From Candidatus Rokuibacteriota bacterium (GTDB taxonomy: Bacteria > Methylomirabilota > Methylomirabilia > Rokubacteriales > CSP1-6): a DNA stretch of 7,355 bases. This document shows positions 1 to 6,947 of this stretch, piece after piece. The translations under genes and the position numbers were made by a program. Under the pieces are notes generated by a model. It saw only the letters and a program-made list of their open reading frames with translations, searched no databases and was not told the DNA's origin. The first letter of the stretch is position 1, and each line of letters opens with the position of its first letter. Location: assembly GCA_016177555.1 (NCBI GenBank), contig JACOVB010000478.1, positions 1-7,355 of the forward strand, in the 5' to 3' direction.

Positions 1-1794
1 GCGGCCGCCTACTGGGCCAAGTCCCAGGGGCTCCGGGTGGTGATGGTGGAGAAGGCCGCGGTGGAGCGCAGCGGAGCGGTGGCCATGGGGCTCTCCGCCA
101 TCAACCTCTATCTCGGCATGCGCTGGAACCAGAACCAGCCCGAGGACTTCGTCCACTATGTGCGCCAGGACCTCATGGGGATGTCGCGGGAGGACCTGGT
201 GTACGACATCGCCCGCCACGTGGACTCCTCGGTGCACATGTTCGAGGAATGGGGCCTGCCCATCTTCAAGAACGCCGACGGCACCTACAAGCGCGAGGGC
301 CGCTGGCAGATCATGATCCACGGGGAGTCCTACAAGCCCATCGTGGCCGAGGCGGCCAAGACGGCCGTGGGCGAGCAGAACGTCTACGAGCGCATCTTCG
401 CCGCCCGGCTCCTGCTGGACCCCAAGGACCCCGGCCGCATCGCGGGGGCCATCGGCTTCAGCGTGCGCGACAACAAGATCTACGTCTTCAAGGCGCGCGC
501 CGTCATCGTGACGGCCGGCGGGGCCACGGGGGTCTTCCGCCCGCACGCCCACGCCGAGGGGCTCGGCCGGATCTGGTACGCCCCGTGGAACACCGGGTCG
601 GCCTACAGCCTGATGATCCAGGCTGGCGCCACGATGACGCAGATGGAGCACCGGCTGGTCGTGGCGCGCTTCAAGGACGGCTACGGCCCGGTGGGGATGT
701 GGTTCCTCCTCTTCAAGGCCGTCCTGGAGAATGCCAAGGGAGAGAACATCGAGCAGAAGTGGGCTCACCTCCTCGAGGAGTGGAAGCCCTACGGCACCGG
801 CAAGCCGATCCCGACGCCGCTCCGGAACCACCAGATGGTCGCCGACTTCCGGGCGGGGGGGGCGCCCTTCTACCTCCGCACGGACACGGCGCTGCAGCGC
901 ATGTACGCGGAGGTCGGCAAGGATCCCAAGAAGATGCGCGAGATCGAGGCCGATGCCTGGGAGGACTTCCTCGACATGACCATGTCCCAGGCGCTGATCT
1001 GGGCCTCGGACAACATCGACCCGGCCAAGACGCCGTCGGAGATCGTGCTCACCGAGCCGTACCTCATGGGCTCGCATGCCTCGGGGACGGGGGCCTGGGT
1101 GAGCGGGCCCGAGGACGTGGCCCCGAAGGAGTACTTCTGGGGCTACAACCGCATGACGACGGTGAAGGGGCTCTTCGCCGCCGGCGACGGCGTCGGCGGC
1201 TCGGCCCACAAGTTCTCGTCCGGCTCCTACGCCGAGGGGCGGCTGGCGGGCAAGGCCGCCGTGGCCTACGTCATGGACAGCGGCGGCGCGGCGAGCGTGG
1301 ACCAGGACCAGGTCGAGGCCGTCAAGGCCGAGCTCTGGGCGCCCTTCGAGGTCTACGAGAAGGGGCGCAAGGCCTCCACGACGGAGGAGATCAACCCCAA
1401 CTACCTCTTCCCGAAGATGGCGTTGCACCGGCTGCAGAAGATCATGGACGAGTACGCGGCGGGCCAGGGCTCGCAGTACATCACCACGGCGGGGATGCTC
1501 ACCAAGGGGCTCGAGCGGATGCAGTACCTCCGCGAGGATCTCTCCAAGCTCGCGGCCCGGGACCTCCACGAGCTCATGCGCTGCTGGGAGATCTGGGACC
1601 GGGTGTGGTGCGCCGAGGCGCACATGCAGCACATGCTCTTCCGGCAGGAGACGCGGTGGCCGGGGTATTACTACCGTCCGGACTTCCCGTCGCTGGACGA
1701 CCAGAACTGGCGCGTGTTCGTCAACTCCCGCTACGACGCGGCCGCCCGCGCCTGGAAGCTGGAGAAGACGCCGTTCCTCACCAACATCTCGTAG
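1..1794 (+). CDS. aprA: Adenylylsulfate (APS) reductase alpha subunit, 5'-truncated by window
   Basis: FAD-containing catalytic subunit of cytoplasmic APS reductase, which interconverts APS with sulfite plus AMP; its partner AprB (Fe-S) is not in the window. The frame is open from base 1, giving 597 residues before TAG. The N-terminal GxGxxG part of the FAD fold is missing; it resumes at a YWAKSQGLRVVMVEK segment, the end of the dinucleotide fold. Family-typical stretches are GLSAIN (codon 103, Asn35), YAPWN (codon 586, Trp196), ARFKDGYGPVG (codon 667, Arg223) and GSHASGTGAWVSGPED (codon 1075, His359). These are likely equivalents of the active-site Asn74, Trp234, Arg265 and His398 of the Archaeoglobus enzyme. 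The Asn-to-His spacing (324 residues) is identical, so about 39 N-terminal residues are probably missing. It lies 84 bases upstream of qmoA in the same direction, the expected electron-partner context. Whether it works reductively or oxidatively cannot be told here. The identification is firm. Confidence 0.96.
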   Translation, partial: AAAYWAKSQGLRVVMVEKAAVERSGAVAMGLSAINLYLGMRWNQNQPEDFVHYVRQDLMGMSREDLVYDIARHVDSSVHMFEEWGLPIFKNADGTYKREGRWQIMIHGESYKPIVAEAAKTAVGEQNVYERIFAARLLLDPKDPGRIAGAIGFSVRDNKIYVFKARAVIVTAGGATGVFRPHAHAEGLGRIWYAPWNTGSAYSLMIQAGATMTQMEHRLVVARFKDGYGPVGMWFLLFKAVLENAKGENIEQKWAHLLEEWKPYGTGKPIPTPLRNHQMVADFRAGGAPFYLRTDTALQRMYAEVGKDPKKMREIEADAWEDFLDMTMSQALIWASDNIDPAKTPSEIVLTEPYLMGSHASGTGAWVSGPEDVAPKEYFWGYNRMTTVKGLFAAGDGVGGSAHKFSSGSYAEGRLAGKAAVAYVMDSGGAASVDQDQVEAVKAELWAPFEVYEKGRKASTTEEINPNYLFPKMALHRLQKIMDEYAAGQGSQYITTAGMLTKGLERMQYLREDLSKLAARDLHELMRCWEIWDRVWCAEAHMQHMLFRQETRWPGYYYRPDFPSLDDQNWRVFVNSRYDAAARAWKLEKTPFLTNIS

Positions 1795-1821
1795 CCGCCT
1801 GAGGCGAGTTCGGGGTCGAGC

Positions 1822-1854
1822 GCGGCGGGGAACCCGAGCAGGGCTCCCCGCCGC
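1822..1854 (+). promoter_or_regulatory. Strong stem-loop in the aprA-qmoA spacer
   Basis: A perfect 10-bp inverted repeat (GCGGCGGGGA at 1822-1831, TCCCCGCCGC at 1845-1854) is followed inward by one mismatch, three more G-C pairs and a GAGCA loop. No T-run follows, so it is not a classical intrinsic terminator. It could be an attenuator, or an mRNA-stabilising or processing hairpin that lets aprA be expressed above qmoABC. The structure is read directly; the role is inferred. Confidence 0.5.
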
Positions 1855-1863
1855 CCGACGCAG

Positions 1864-1869
1864 AAAGGG
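1864..1869 (+). promoter_or_regulatory. Ribosome binding site of qmoA
   Basis: The purine run AAAGGG ends nine bases before ATG 1879 but only three bases before the in-frame GTG at 1873. The spacing favours ATG 1879 as the start. Confidence 0.55.
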
Positions 1870-1878
1870 TCTGTGCCC

Positions 1879-3192
1879 ATGACGCAGTCGACCGTGGAAG
1901 GGGCGGCGCGGGCGGCGGAGACGGTGCCGTCGGTGCACCGCAGCATCCTCGTGATCGGCGGGGGTATCGCCGGGATCACGGCGGCGGTGGAAGCCGCGGA
2001 GGCCGGCTACCAGGTCTACATCGTCGAGAAGAACCCGTATCTCGGCGGGCGGGTGGCGCAGCTCAACAAGTACTTCCCCAAGCTCTGCCCCCCGTACTGC
2101 GGGCTCGAGATCAACTTCCAGCGGATCCGCAAGGAGCCCCGGGTGCGCTTCTTCACCCTCGCCGAGGTCGAGCGCCTCACGGGCCGCACGGGGCAGTTCG
2201 AGGCGACGCTCGTGCTCCACCCACGCTACGTCAACGACCGGTGCACGGCCTGCGGCGACTGCGTCCGCGTCTGTCCCGTGGACCGGCCCAACGCCTTCAA
2301 TTACGGGATGGACACCACGAAGGCCATCTACCTGCCCCACGAGCTGGCTGTCCCCATGAAGTACGTCATCGACGGCACGGCCTGCAAGATGGCCGAGTGC
2401 GCCAGGTGCGTGGAGGCCTGCGGCTACGGCGCCATCGACCTCGCCATGCAGCCGCGCACCCTCACGCTCCAGGTGGGGGCGGTGGTGGTGGCGACCGGCT
2501 GGAAGCCCTACGACGCCGGCCGCATCGACAACCTGGGTTTCGGCCGCTACCCCGACGTCATCACCAACGTCATGATGGAGCGCCTGGCCGCCCCCAACGG
2601 CCCCACGAAGGGACAGATCCTGCGCCCGTCCGACGGCAAGCCCGTCGAGAGCGCCGCCTTCGTCCAATGCGCGGGGTCGCGCGACGTGAACCACCTGGGC
2701 TACTGCTCCGGCATCTGCTGTCTGGCCTCGCTGAAGGAGGCGACCTACCTGCGGGAGCAGAACCCCACCGCCAAGGCCCACGTCTTCTACATCGATCTCC
2801 GGACGCCGGGCACCTACGACTTCTTCGCCAGGAAGGTCCTGGCCGATCCGAATGTTTCGATCACGAACGGCAAGGTGGCCCGGATCGTCGAGGATCCCGC
2901 CACCCGCCGCCTGACCGTGGAGGCCGAGGACATCCTGTCCGCCGCGAAGACGACGGTGACGGTGGACCTCGTCGTCCTGGCCAGCGGCATGGTCTCGAGC
3001 CTCGAGGGGACAGCGCCGTCGGCCGGGGTGGGGCTCGATGCGGACGCGTTCGTCGTGCCCGACGCCTCCGGCGAGGGAATCGTGGCGGCGGGCTCCGCGC
3101 GCAGCCCCGGGGACGTGGCCACGGCCACCCAGGAAGGGACCGCCGCCGCGCTCCGGGCCATCCAGGCGATCCAGGCGGCGGCACGGAGATGA
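1879..3192 (+). CDS. qmoA: Quinone-interacting membrane-bound oxidoreductase subunit A (HdrA-like)
   Basis: Cytoplasmic flavin/Fe-S subunit of the Qmo complex, which passes electrons between APS reductase and the quinone pool. The 437-residue product begins with a FAD-binding fold (VIGGGIAGITAA, first Gly of the motif at about residue 27, ending in VYIVEK). Cysteine motifs follow: CPPYC (from 70), CTACGDCVRVCP (from 122, a [4Fe-4S] ferredoxin pattern), CKMAECARCVEAC (from 169), and CAGSRD with CSGICC (264 and 276), as in HdrA-type proteins. A second nucleotide-binding strand ends at VVVATGWKPY. Length and motif order fit QmoA. ATG 1879 is chosen over the GTG at 1873 because of ribosome-site spacing; the difference is two residues. 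Its TGA overlaps the ATG of qmoB (ATGA), which indicates translational coupling. HdrA of other complexes is the main alternative, but the neighbours aprA, qmoB and qmoC make QmoA clear. Confidence 0.94.
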   Translation: MTQSTVEGAARAAETVPSVHRSILVIGGGIAGITAAVEAAEAGYQVYIVEKNPYLGGRVAQLNKYFPKLCPPYCGLEINFQRIRKEPRVRFFTLAEVERLTGRTGQFEATLVLHPRYVNDRCTACGDCVRVCPVDRPNAFNYGMDTTKAIYLPHELAVPMKYVIDGTACKMAECARCVEACGYGAIDLAMQPRTLTLQVGAVVVATGWKPYDAGRIDNLGFGRYPDVITNVMMERLAAPNGPTKGQILRPSDGKPVESAAFVQCAGSRDVNHLGYCSGICCLASLKEATYLREQNPTAKAHVFYIDLRTPGTYDFFARKVLADPNVSITNGKVARIVEDPATRRLTVEAEDILSAAKTTVTVDLVVLASGMVSSLEGTAPSAGVGLDADAFVVPDASGEGIVAAGSARSPGDVATATQEGTAAALRAIQAIQAAARR

Positions 3193-5336
3193 CCCCCGTG
3201 GAGAAGAAGCTCGGGATCTACGTCTGCAGCGGATGCGGGATCGGCCAGTGCGTGGACGCGGACAAGGTCGCGCAGATCGCGCGCGACACGGCCCAGGGCG
3301 CGGCCGTGAGGACGTCCCCGGCCTTCTGCCTCGAGGATGTCCGGCTGATCCGGGAGGACGTCGAGCGCGAGGGCGTGAACACCGTCGTCATCGCCGCCTG
3401 CTCCCCCCGCGTGAACACGGATGTCTTCGCCTTCCCCGGGGCGACCGTCGACCGGGTGAACCTCCGCGAGCAGGTGGCCTGGAGCCATCCTCCGGGGCAC
3501 GAGGAGACCCAGGCGCTGGCGGAGGACGCACTCCGGATGGGCCTCGCCCGCGCCCAGAAGCTCAAGCTCCCGACGCCCTTCACCGAGGCGCAGGAGCGGA
3601 GCGTGCTCGTGGTGGGCGGGGGCGTGGCGGGGCTCAACGCGGCGCTGGGCGCCGCGGAGGCCGGCGCCCGCGTGCTCCTCGTGGAGAAGGCGCCGCGGCT
3701 CGGCGGCTTCGCCCTCAGGCTCGGGAAGCAATACCCGAAGCGGCCGCCGTACCACGACCTGGAGGAGGTGGCCGTGGAGGCCCTCGTCGGCCGGGCCGAG
3801 ACCCATCCCGCCATCGAGGTCCTCACCGGCGCCGAGGTGCAGGGCATTGCCGGTCAGCCCGGCAAGTTCGAGGTGACCCTCACGCGGAACGGGGAGCCGC
3901 GCGCCGCCACCGCAGGCGCTGTCGTCTGGGCCACCGGGTGGAAGCCCTTCGCCCCCGCTGCCCTCGAGCGCTACGGCCACGGCCGCTGCCAGAACGTCAT
4001 CACGAGCGTGGCCCTCGAGGACATGGCCCGCGCGGGCGCCATCGCCCGCCCCTCGGATGGCCGGACGCCCCGCTCGGTGGCCATCCTGCTGTGCGATGGC
4101 GCGGAGGACGCGGACAACGTCAAGCACAGCGGTTCCGTGACCTACCTGGTTGCCCTCAAGCAAGCCGCCTACATTCGCGCCCAGCACCCGGACACGTGCG
4201 TCTACGTCGTCTACCGGGACATGCAGACGCCGGGGCAGCACGAGTACTTCTACAAGGCGGTGCAGGAGGATGCCGGCGTGATGCTGACCCGCGGGCGTGT
4301 GGCCGGCGTCTCCGCCGCCGCCGACGGCGGCGTGGTCGTGGATCTCGAGGACTCGCCGCTGGGCGGCCCCGTGCGGCTCGAGGCGGACCTGCTGGTCCTC
4401 TCGGTGGGCATGGCCCCCGTGTCCTCGGAGGACGAGGGGCTCAACCTCACGTATCTGCAGGGCAAGGGCCTCCCCCTCTCGCGGTACGGGTTCGCCGACT
4501 CGAACTTCATCTGCTTCCCGTACGAGACGCGGCGGACGGGCATCTACTCGGCCGGCTGCGTCCGCAAGCCCATGGATCTCCAGGCGGCGGCCACCGATGG
4601 CGCGGCCGCCGCGCTCAAGGCGATCCAGGTGACGGAGAAGGCCGCACTGGGGGCGGCCGTGCACCCGCGGGTCGGGGATCTTTCCTTCCCGAGCTTCTTC
4701 CTGCAGAAGTGCACGATGTGCGGCCGCTGCAGCCAGGAGTGCCCGTTCGGCGCCATCGAGCTCGTGCCGGAGAAGAACACCCCCTTCGTCGTCACCAACC
4801 GCTGCCGCCGCTGCGGGACCTGCATGGGGGCCTGCCCGGTGCAGATCATCTCCTTCGACGACTACTCGGTGGACATGGTGGCCTCCATGATCAAGGCCGT
4901 GGAGGTGCCCGAGGGAGACGACGACAAGCCGCGGATCCTGGTCCTGGCCTGCGAGAACGACGCCTACCCGGCGCTGGACATGGCAGGGATCGACCGCCTG
5001 TCACTGCCGGCCTCGCTCCGGATCATCCCGGTGCGCTGCCTCGGCTCGGTCAACGCCATCATGGCCGCCGATGCCTTCTCCAAGGGCTTCGACGGCGTCG
5101 TCCTCCTCGGCTGCAAACCCGGCGAGGACTACCAGTGCCACTCCATCAAGGGCAGCGAGCTCTTGACCACGCGGATGGACAATGTCCGCGAGACGCTCGG
5201 CCGCCTCATGCTCGAGCCCGAGCGCGCGCAGGTGATGGAGACGGCCATCTCCGACTTCGCCGCGCTCCCCGGCAAGCTCGCCCGGTTCGTGGAGTCCATG
5301 AAGGCCATCGGCCCGAACCCCATGAAGGGCTTCTAG
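3189..5336 (+). CDS. qmoB: Quinone-interacting membrane-bound oxidoreductase subunit B (HdrA-MvhD-like)
   Basis: Second cytoplasmic flavin/Fe-S subunit of Qmo, 715 residues. An N-terminal HdrA-type domain carries cysteines at 13, 16 and 21 (VCSGCGIGQC) and an ACSPR motif. A FAD fold follows (VVGGGVAGLNAA, Gly about 143). Two ferredoxin clusters begin at residues 508 (CTMCGRCSQECP) and 539 (CRRCGTCMGACP). From about residue 580 there is an MvhD-like [2Fe-2S] domain (LACEND, RCLGSVN, GCKPGEDYQCH). This HdrA-plus-MvhD architecture is characteristic of QmoB. The frame is open far upstream, but that part is the shadow of qmoA; ATG 3189 overlaps the qmoA stop as ATGA. Unlike QmoA in this window, the central domain lacks the CPPYC and CAGSRD/CSGICC cysteines (it has LCDGAED and HSGSVTY). 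Its TAG lies within the CTAG boundary of the palindromic insert. Confidence 0.94.
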   Translation: MTPVEKKLGIYVCSGCGIGQCVDADKVAQIARDTAQGAAVRTSPAFCLEDVRLIREDVEREGVNTVVIAACSPRVNTDVFAFPGATVDRVNLREQVAWSHPPGHEETQALAEDALRMGLARAQKLKLPTPFTEAQERSVLVVGGGVAGLNAALGAAEAGARVLLVEKAPRLGGFALRLGKQYPKRPPYHDLEEVAVEALVGRAETHPAIEVLTGAEVQGIAGQPGKFEVTLTRNGEPRAATAGAVVWATGWKPFAPAALERYGHGRCQNVITSVALEDMARAGAIARPSDGRTPRSVAILLCDGAEDADNVKHSGSVTYLVALKQAAYIRAQHPDTCVYVVYRDMQTPGQHEYFYKAVQEDAGVMLTRGRVAGVSAAADGGVVVDLEDSPLGGPVRLEADLLVLSVGMAPVSSEDEGLNLTYLQGKGLPLSRYGFADSNFICFPYETRRTGIYSAGCVRKPMDLQAAATDGAAAALKAIQVTEKAALGAAVHPRVGDLSFPSFFLQKCTMCGRCSQECPFGAIELVPEKNTPFVVTNRCRRCGTCMGACPVQIISFDDYSVDMVASMIKAVEVPEGDDDKPRILVLACENDAYPALDMAGIDRLSLPASLRIIPVRCLGSVNAIMAADAFSKGFDGVVLLGCKPGEDYQCHSIKGSELLTTRMDNVRETLGRLMLEPERAQVMETAISDFAALPGKLARFVESMKAIGPNPMKGF

Positions 5337-5549
5337 TGGCCTGTCCCAGCAGTTTGGCGACGAACTCCCGGGCGAGACTGGGGGCGCCCGCTCCCGAACA
5401 CGCTCCCTCGCGGGCGCGCAGCGTCCAGTCGCAACGAGCCACGGGACGCAGGTTGCGGGCTTCGGCGACCCGCAGAAGCCACGGTTCGGGAGCGTGCGCC
5501 CCCAGCCCCGCCCTCACCCGTCTCAGCGACTTCTGGGACAGGATACTGG
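5333..5549 (-). mobile_element. Palindromic MITE-like element, copy 1
   Basis: Non-autonomous palindromic element directly after qmoB; strand is assigned from the loop, which matches copy 2 only as the reverse complement. The ends are inverted repeats of 17 bases with 14 matches (CTAGTGGCCTGTCCCAG at 5333-5349 against the complement of 5533-5549), including a perfect 10-bp core. A second, longer paired block is 5378-5399 with 5484-5505. The left boundary CTAG contains the qmoB TAG stop; the right boundary CTGG (5546-5549) is shared with copy 2. There is no transposase, so mobility would depend on an enzyme supplied elsewhere. The CTAG boundaries resemble the YTAR target duplications made by some IS5-group transposases, which is only a suggestion. 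A REP/REPIN-like or structured RNA element is an alternative. Confidence 0.75.
5378..5505. repeat. Inverted-repeat stem of copy 1
   Basis: Bases 5378-5399 and 5484-5505 are reverse complements at 21 of 22 positions (C/A difference at one site), enclosing an 84-base loop. The arms end in GAAC/GTTC next to the loop, as in copy 2. The loop holds smaller pairings, such as GCGGG with CCCGC around 5455-5473. Confidence 0.85.
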
Positions 5550-5764
5550 CATCCTGCCTCAGGAGTTCATCGACAGGCGGCGCCCGGTGGGGCAGGGGGC
5601 CCTCCCCGCGGAACCGTGGCTTCTGCGCGCTGCCGGAGCCGAAGACCTCGATCTCGTGGCCCGGTACGGGACGGGGCTGCGGGTTGGGACTCAGCGTGTT
5701 CTGCGGGGAGGGCCCCCTGCCCCGGCCGGCGCTTTGCCGTCGGATCTCCGCGACAGGGCGCTAG
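5546..5764 (+). mobile_element. Palindromic MITE-like element, copy 2
   Basis: Second copy of the same family, abutting copy 1 through the shared CTGG and ending at CTAG 5761-5764, whose last G is the first base of the qmoC GTG start. The distance from boundary to boundary is 215 bases against 213 for copy 1. The outer ends pair imperfectly (CTGGCATCCTGCC against CTAGCGCCCTGTC, 9 of 13). An internal stem pairs 5589-5614 with 5698-5723. The 83-base loop begins with the same CGTGGCTTCTGCG as the complement of copy 1 and ends with the same AGCGT, with scattered similarity between. The stem bases differ clearly from copy 1, so the copies are old or were inserted independently rather than being a recent duplication. 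No coding function is assigned. Confidence 0.72.
5589..5723. repeat. Inverted-repeat stem of copy 2
   Basis: Bases 5589-5614 and 5698-5723 are reverse complements at 25 of 26 positions, flanking an 83-base loop. This would form a very stable hairpin as single-stranded DNA or in the qmo transcript. Weaker pairing continues outward to the element ends. Confidence 0.9.
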
Positions 5765-6906
5765 TGCCCGCGCCAGTCAGCGTGGACCTGGGCTTCAAGC
5801 GGGAGATCATCGGCCGCGGCGCCGCCGACCTCACCGCCTGCTACCAGTGCGGGACCTGCTCGGTGGTCTGCCCCCTCTCGACGGCGGACAACCCCTTTCC
5901 CCGGAAGGAGATGGTCTGGGTCCAGTGGGGGCTCAAGGAGCGGGCGCTGGGCAATTCCTCCATCTGGCTCTGCCACCAGTGCGCCTCCTGCACCGCCTAC
6001 TGCCCCCGGGACGCCGGGCCGGCCAGCCTCATGGCCGCGCTGCGGGAGCAGAGCATCCGCCACTTCGCGGCGCCGGCCTTCATGGGGCGGGCAGCGAGCG
6101 ATCCCCGCTTCCTGCCGCTGCTCTTCGCCGTGCCGGCGCTTCTCTTCCTCGCGCTCCTGGCCTCGCTCGGCCACCTCGGGCGGCTCCCCGAGGGCCCCGT
6201 GGTGTTCTCGAAGCTCATCCCGATCATGCACGTCGAGATCGTCTTCATCGCCGCGATGACGCTGTCCGGCCTCGGCGCCCTGGCCGGCGGCATCCGGTAC
6301 TGGAAGGCCATGCGGGCGCACATGGCCGGTGACGGCCGGGCCCCCGCGCAGGCGCTCGTGCCCACCGTCCTCGCCATCCTTCGGCACCGGAAGTTCGGCG
6401 AGTGCCGCTCCCGCTCGGCCGGGAGCCGTCGGACCTTCGAGGAGCATCTCCACCCGACCCACCTGGCGGTGTTCTGGGGGTTCCTCGGCCTGGTGGCGAC
6501 CACCACGTCGGTAGGCATCGGCATCTACGTCTTCGGCTACCTCACCCCGTGGCCGCTCGGGCATCCCGTGAAGATCCTCGGCAACGCCAGCGGCGTCCTC
6601 GTGGTGGGGGCACTCCTGGTCTTCGGCTACCGCCGGATCGCCGATGCGGAGCGGGCAGGGCGGAGTAGCTATCCGGACTGGCTGTTCATCGTGGTGCTGG
6701 GGGGCACGACGCTCACCGGGTTCCTCTGCGAGCTGCTGCGCCTCGCCGACGCCCCGGGCGCAGCCTACCCGATGTACGTCGTCCACCTGAGCTTCGTCTT
6801 CGTCCTCCTGGTCTACATCCCGTACTCGAAGTTCTCGCACCTGGTCTACCGGACCACCGCCATGCTCTATGCAGCGAGCGCGCCGCCAGCGAAAGGAGCC
6901 CCCTGA
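5764..6906 (+). CDS. qmoC: Quinone-interacting membrane-bound oxidoreductase subunit C (HdrC-HdrE fusion)
   Basis: Membrane subunit of Qmo that links the cytoplasmic flavin subunits to the quinone pool through haem b. From GTG 5764 it has 380 residues. The N-terminal HdrC-like domain has two [4Fe-4S] motifs, CYQCGTCSVVCP (from 26) and CHQCASCTAYCP (from 70). The C-terminal NarI/HdrE-like part has about six hydrophobic segments, near residues 116-138, 151-172, 234-260, 271-290, 305-325 and 334-355. Candidate haem-ligand histidines are in IMHVEIVF (156), HPTH (230/233), VHLSF and KFSHLVYR. The frame stays open upstream into the palindromic insert, but homology begins only at about DLGFKREIIGRG; GTG 5764 is preferred because it recreates a TAGTG overlap with qmoB once the insert is removed. 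GTG 5782 is an alternative. No good ribosome site precedes 5764, so translation may rely on coupling. Identity is firm; the start is less so. Confidence 0.93.
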   Translation: MPAPVSVDLGFKREIIGRGAADLTACYQCGTCSVVCPLSTADNPFPRKEMVWVQWGLKERALGNSSIWLCHQCASCTAYCPRDAGPASLMAALREQSIRHFAAPAFMGRAASDPRFLPLLFAVPALLFLALLASLGHLGRLPEGPVVFSKLIPIMHVEIVFIAAMTLSGLGALAGGIRYWKAMRAHMAGDGRAPAQALVPTVLAILRHRKFGECRSRSAGSRRTFEEHLHPTHLAVFWGFLGLVATTTSVGIGIYVFGYLTPWPLGHPVKILGNASGVLVVGALLVFGYRRIADAERAGRSSYPDWLFIVVLGGTTLTGFLCELLRLADAPGAAYPMYVVHLSFVFVLLVYIPYSKFSHLVYRTTAMLYAASAPPAKGAP

Positions 6907-6930
6907 TCCCCATCTTCGATCTCAGGCCGG

Positions 6931-6937
6931 AGGAGGT
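6931..6937 (+). promoter_or_regulatory. Strong Shine-Dalgarno-like site before the small ORF
   Basis: AGGAGGT lies ten bases upstream of ATG 6948 and supports that start. It could instead be codons (Pro-Glu-Glu-Val) of an upstream-extended version of the same frame. Confidence 0.45.
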
Positions 6938-6947
6938 GGCGGCCTGC

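Noticed and set aside
249..1802. Alternative 517-codon frame inside aprA
   Set aside because: It is an Arg/Gly-rich shadow of aprA without domains.
1873..1878. GTG 1873 as the qmoA start
   Set aside because: It is only three bases from the AAAGGG site; ATG 1879 is better spaced.
2241..3188. Upstream extension of QmoB
   Set aside because: This stretch is the out-of-frame shadow of qmoA; ATG 3189 with the ATGA overlap and the HdrA N-terminal motif right after it is the real start.
2814..4664. Long open frame on the minus strand across qmoA-qmoB (616 codons)
   Set aside because: It is the antisense shadow of qmoA and qmoB in GC-rich DNA, is low in complexity and rich in Arg/Gly/His, and has no recognisable domain.
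5206..5517. Minus-strand frame of 103 codons over the qmoB end and element copy 1
   Set aside because: Its translation only mirrors the palindromic element, and the similarity to the plus-strand frame through copy 2 is explained by the inverted repeat family.
5494..5763. N-terminal extension of QmoC by 90 residues from ATG 5494
   Set aside because: The extension is translated from the palindromic elements, resembles nothing in QmoC, and similarity to the family begins only after GTG 5764.
6907..6947. Intrinsic terminator after qmoC
   Set aside because: No stem followed by a T-run is visible before the next frames.
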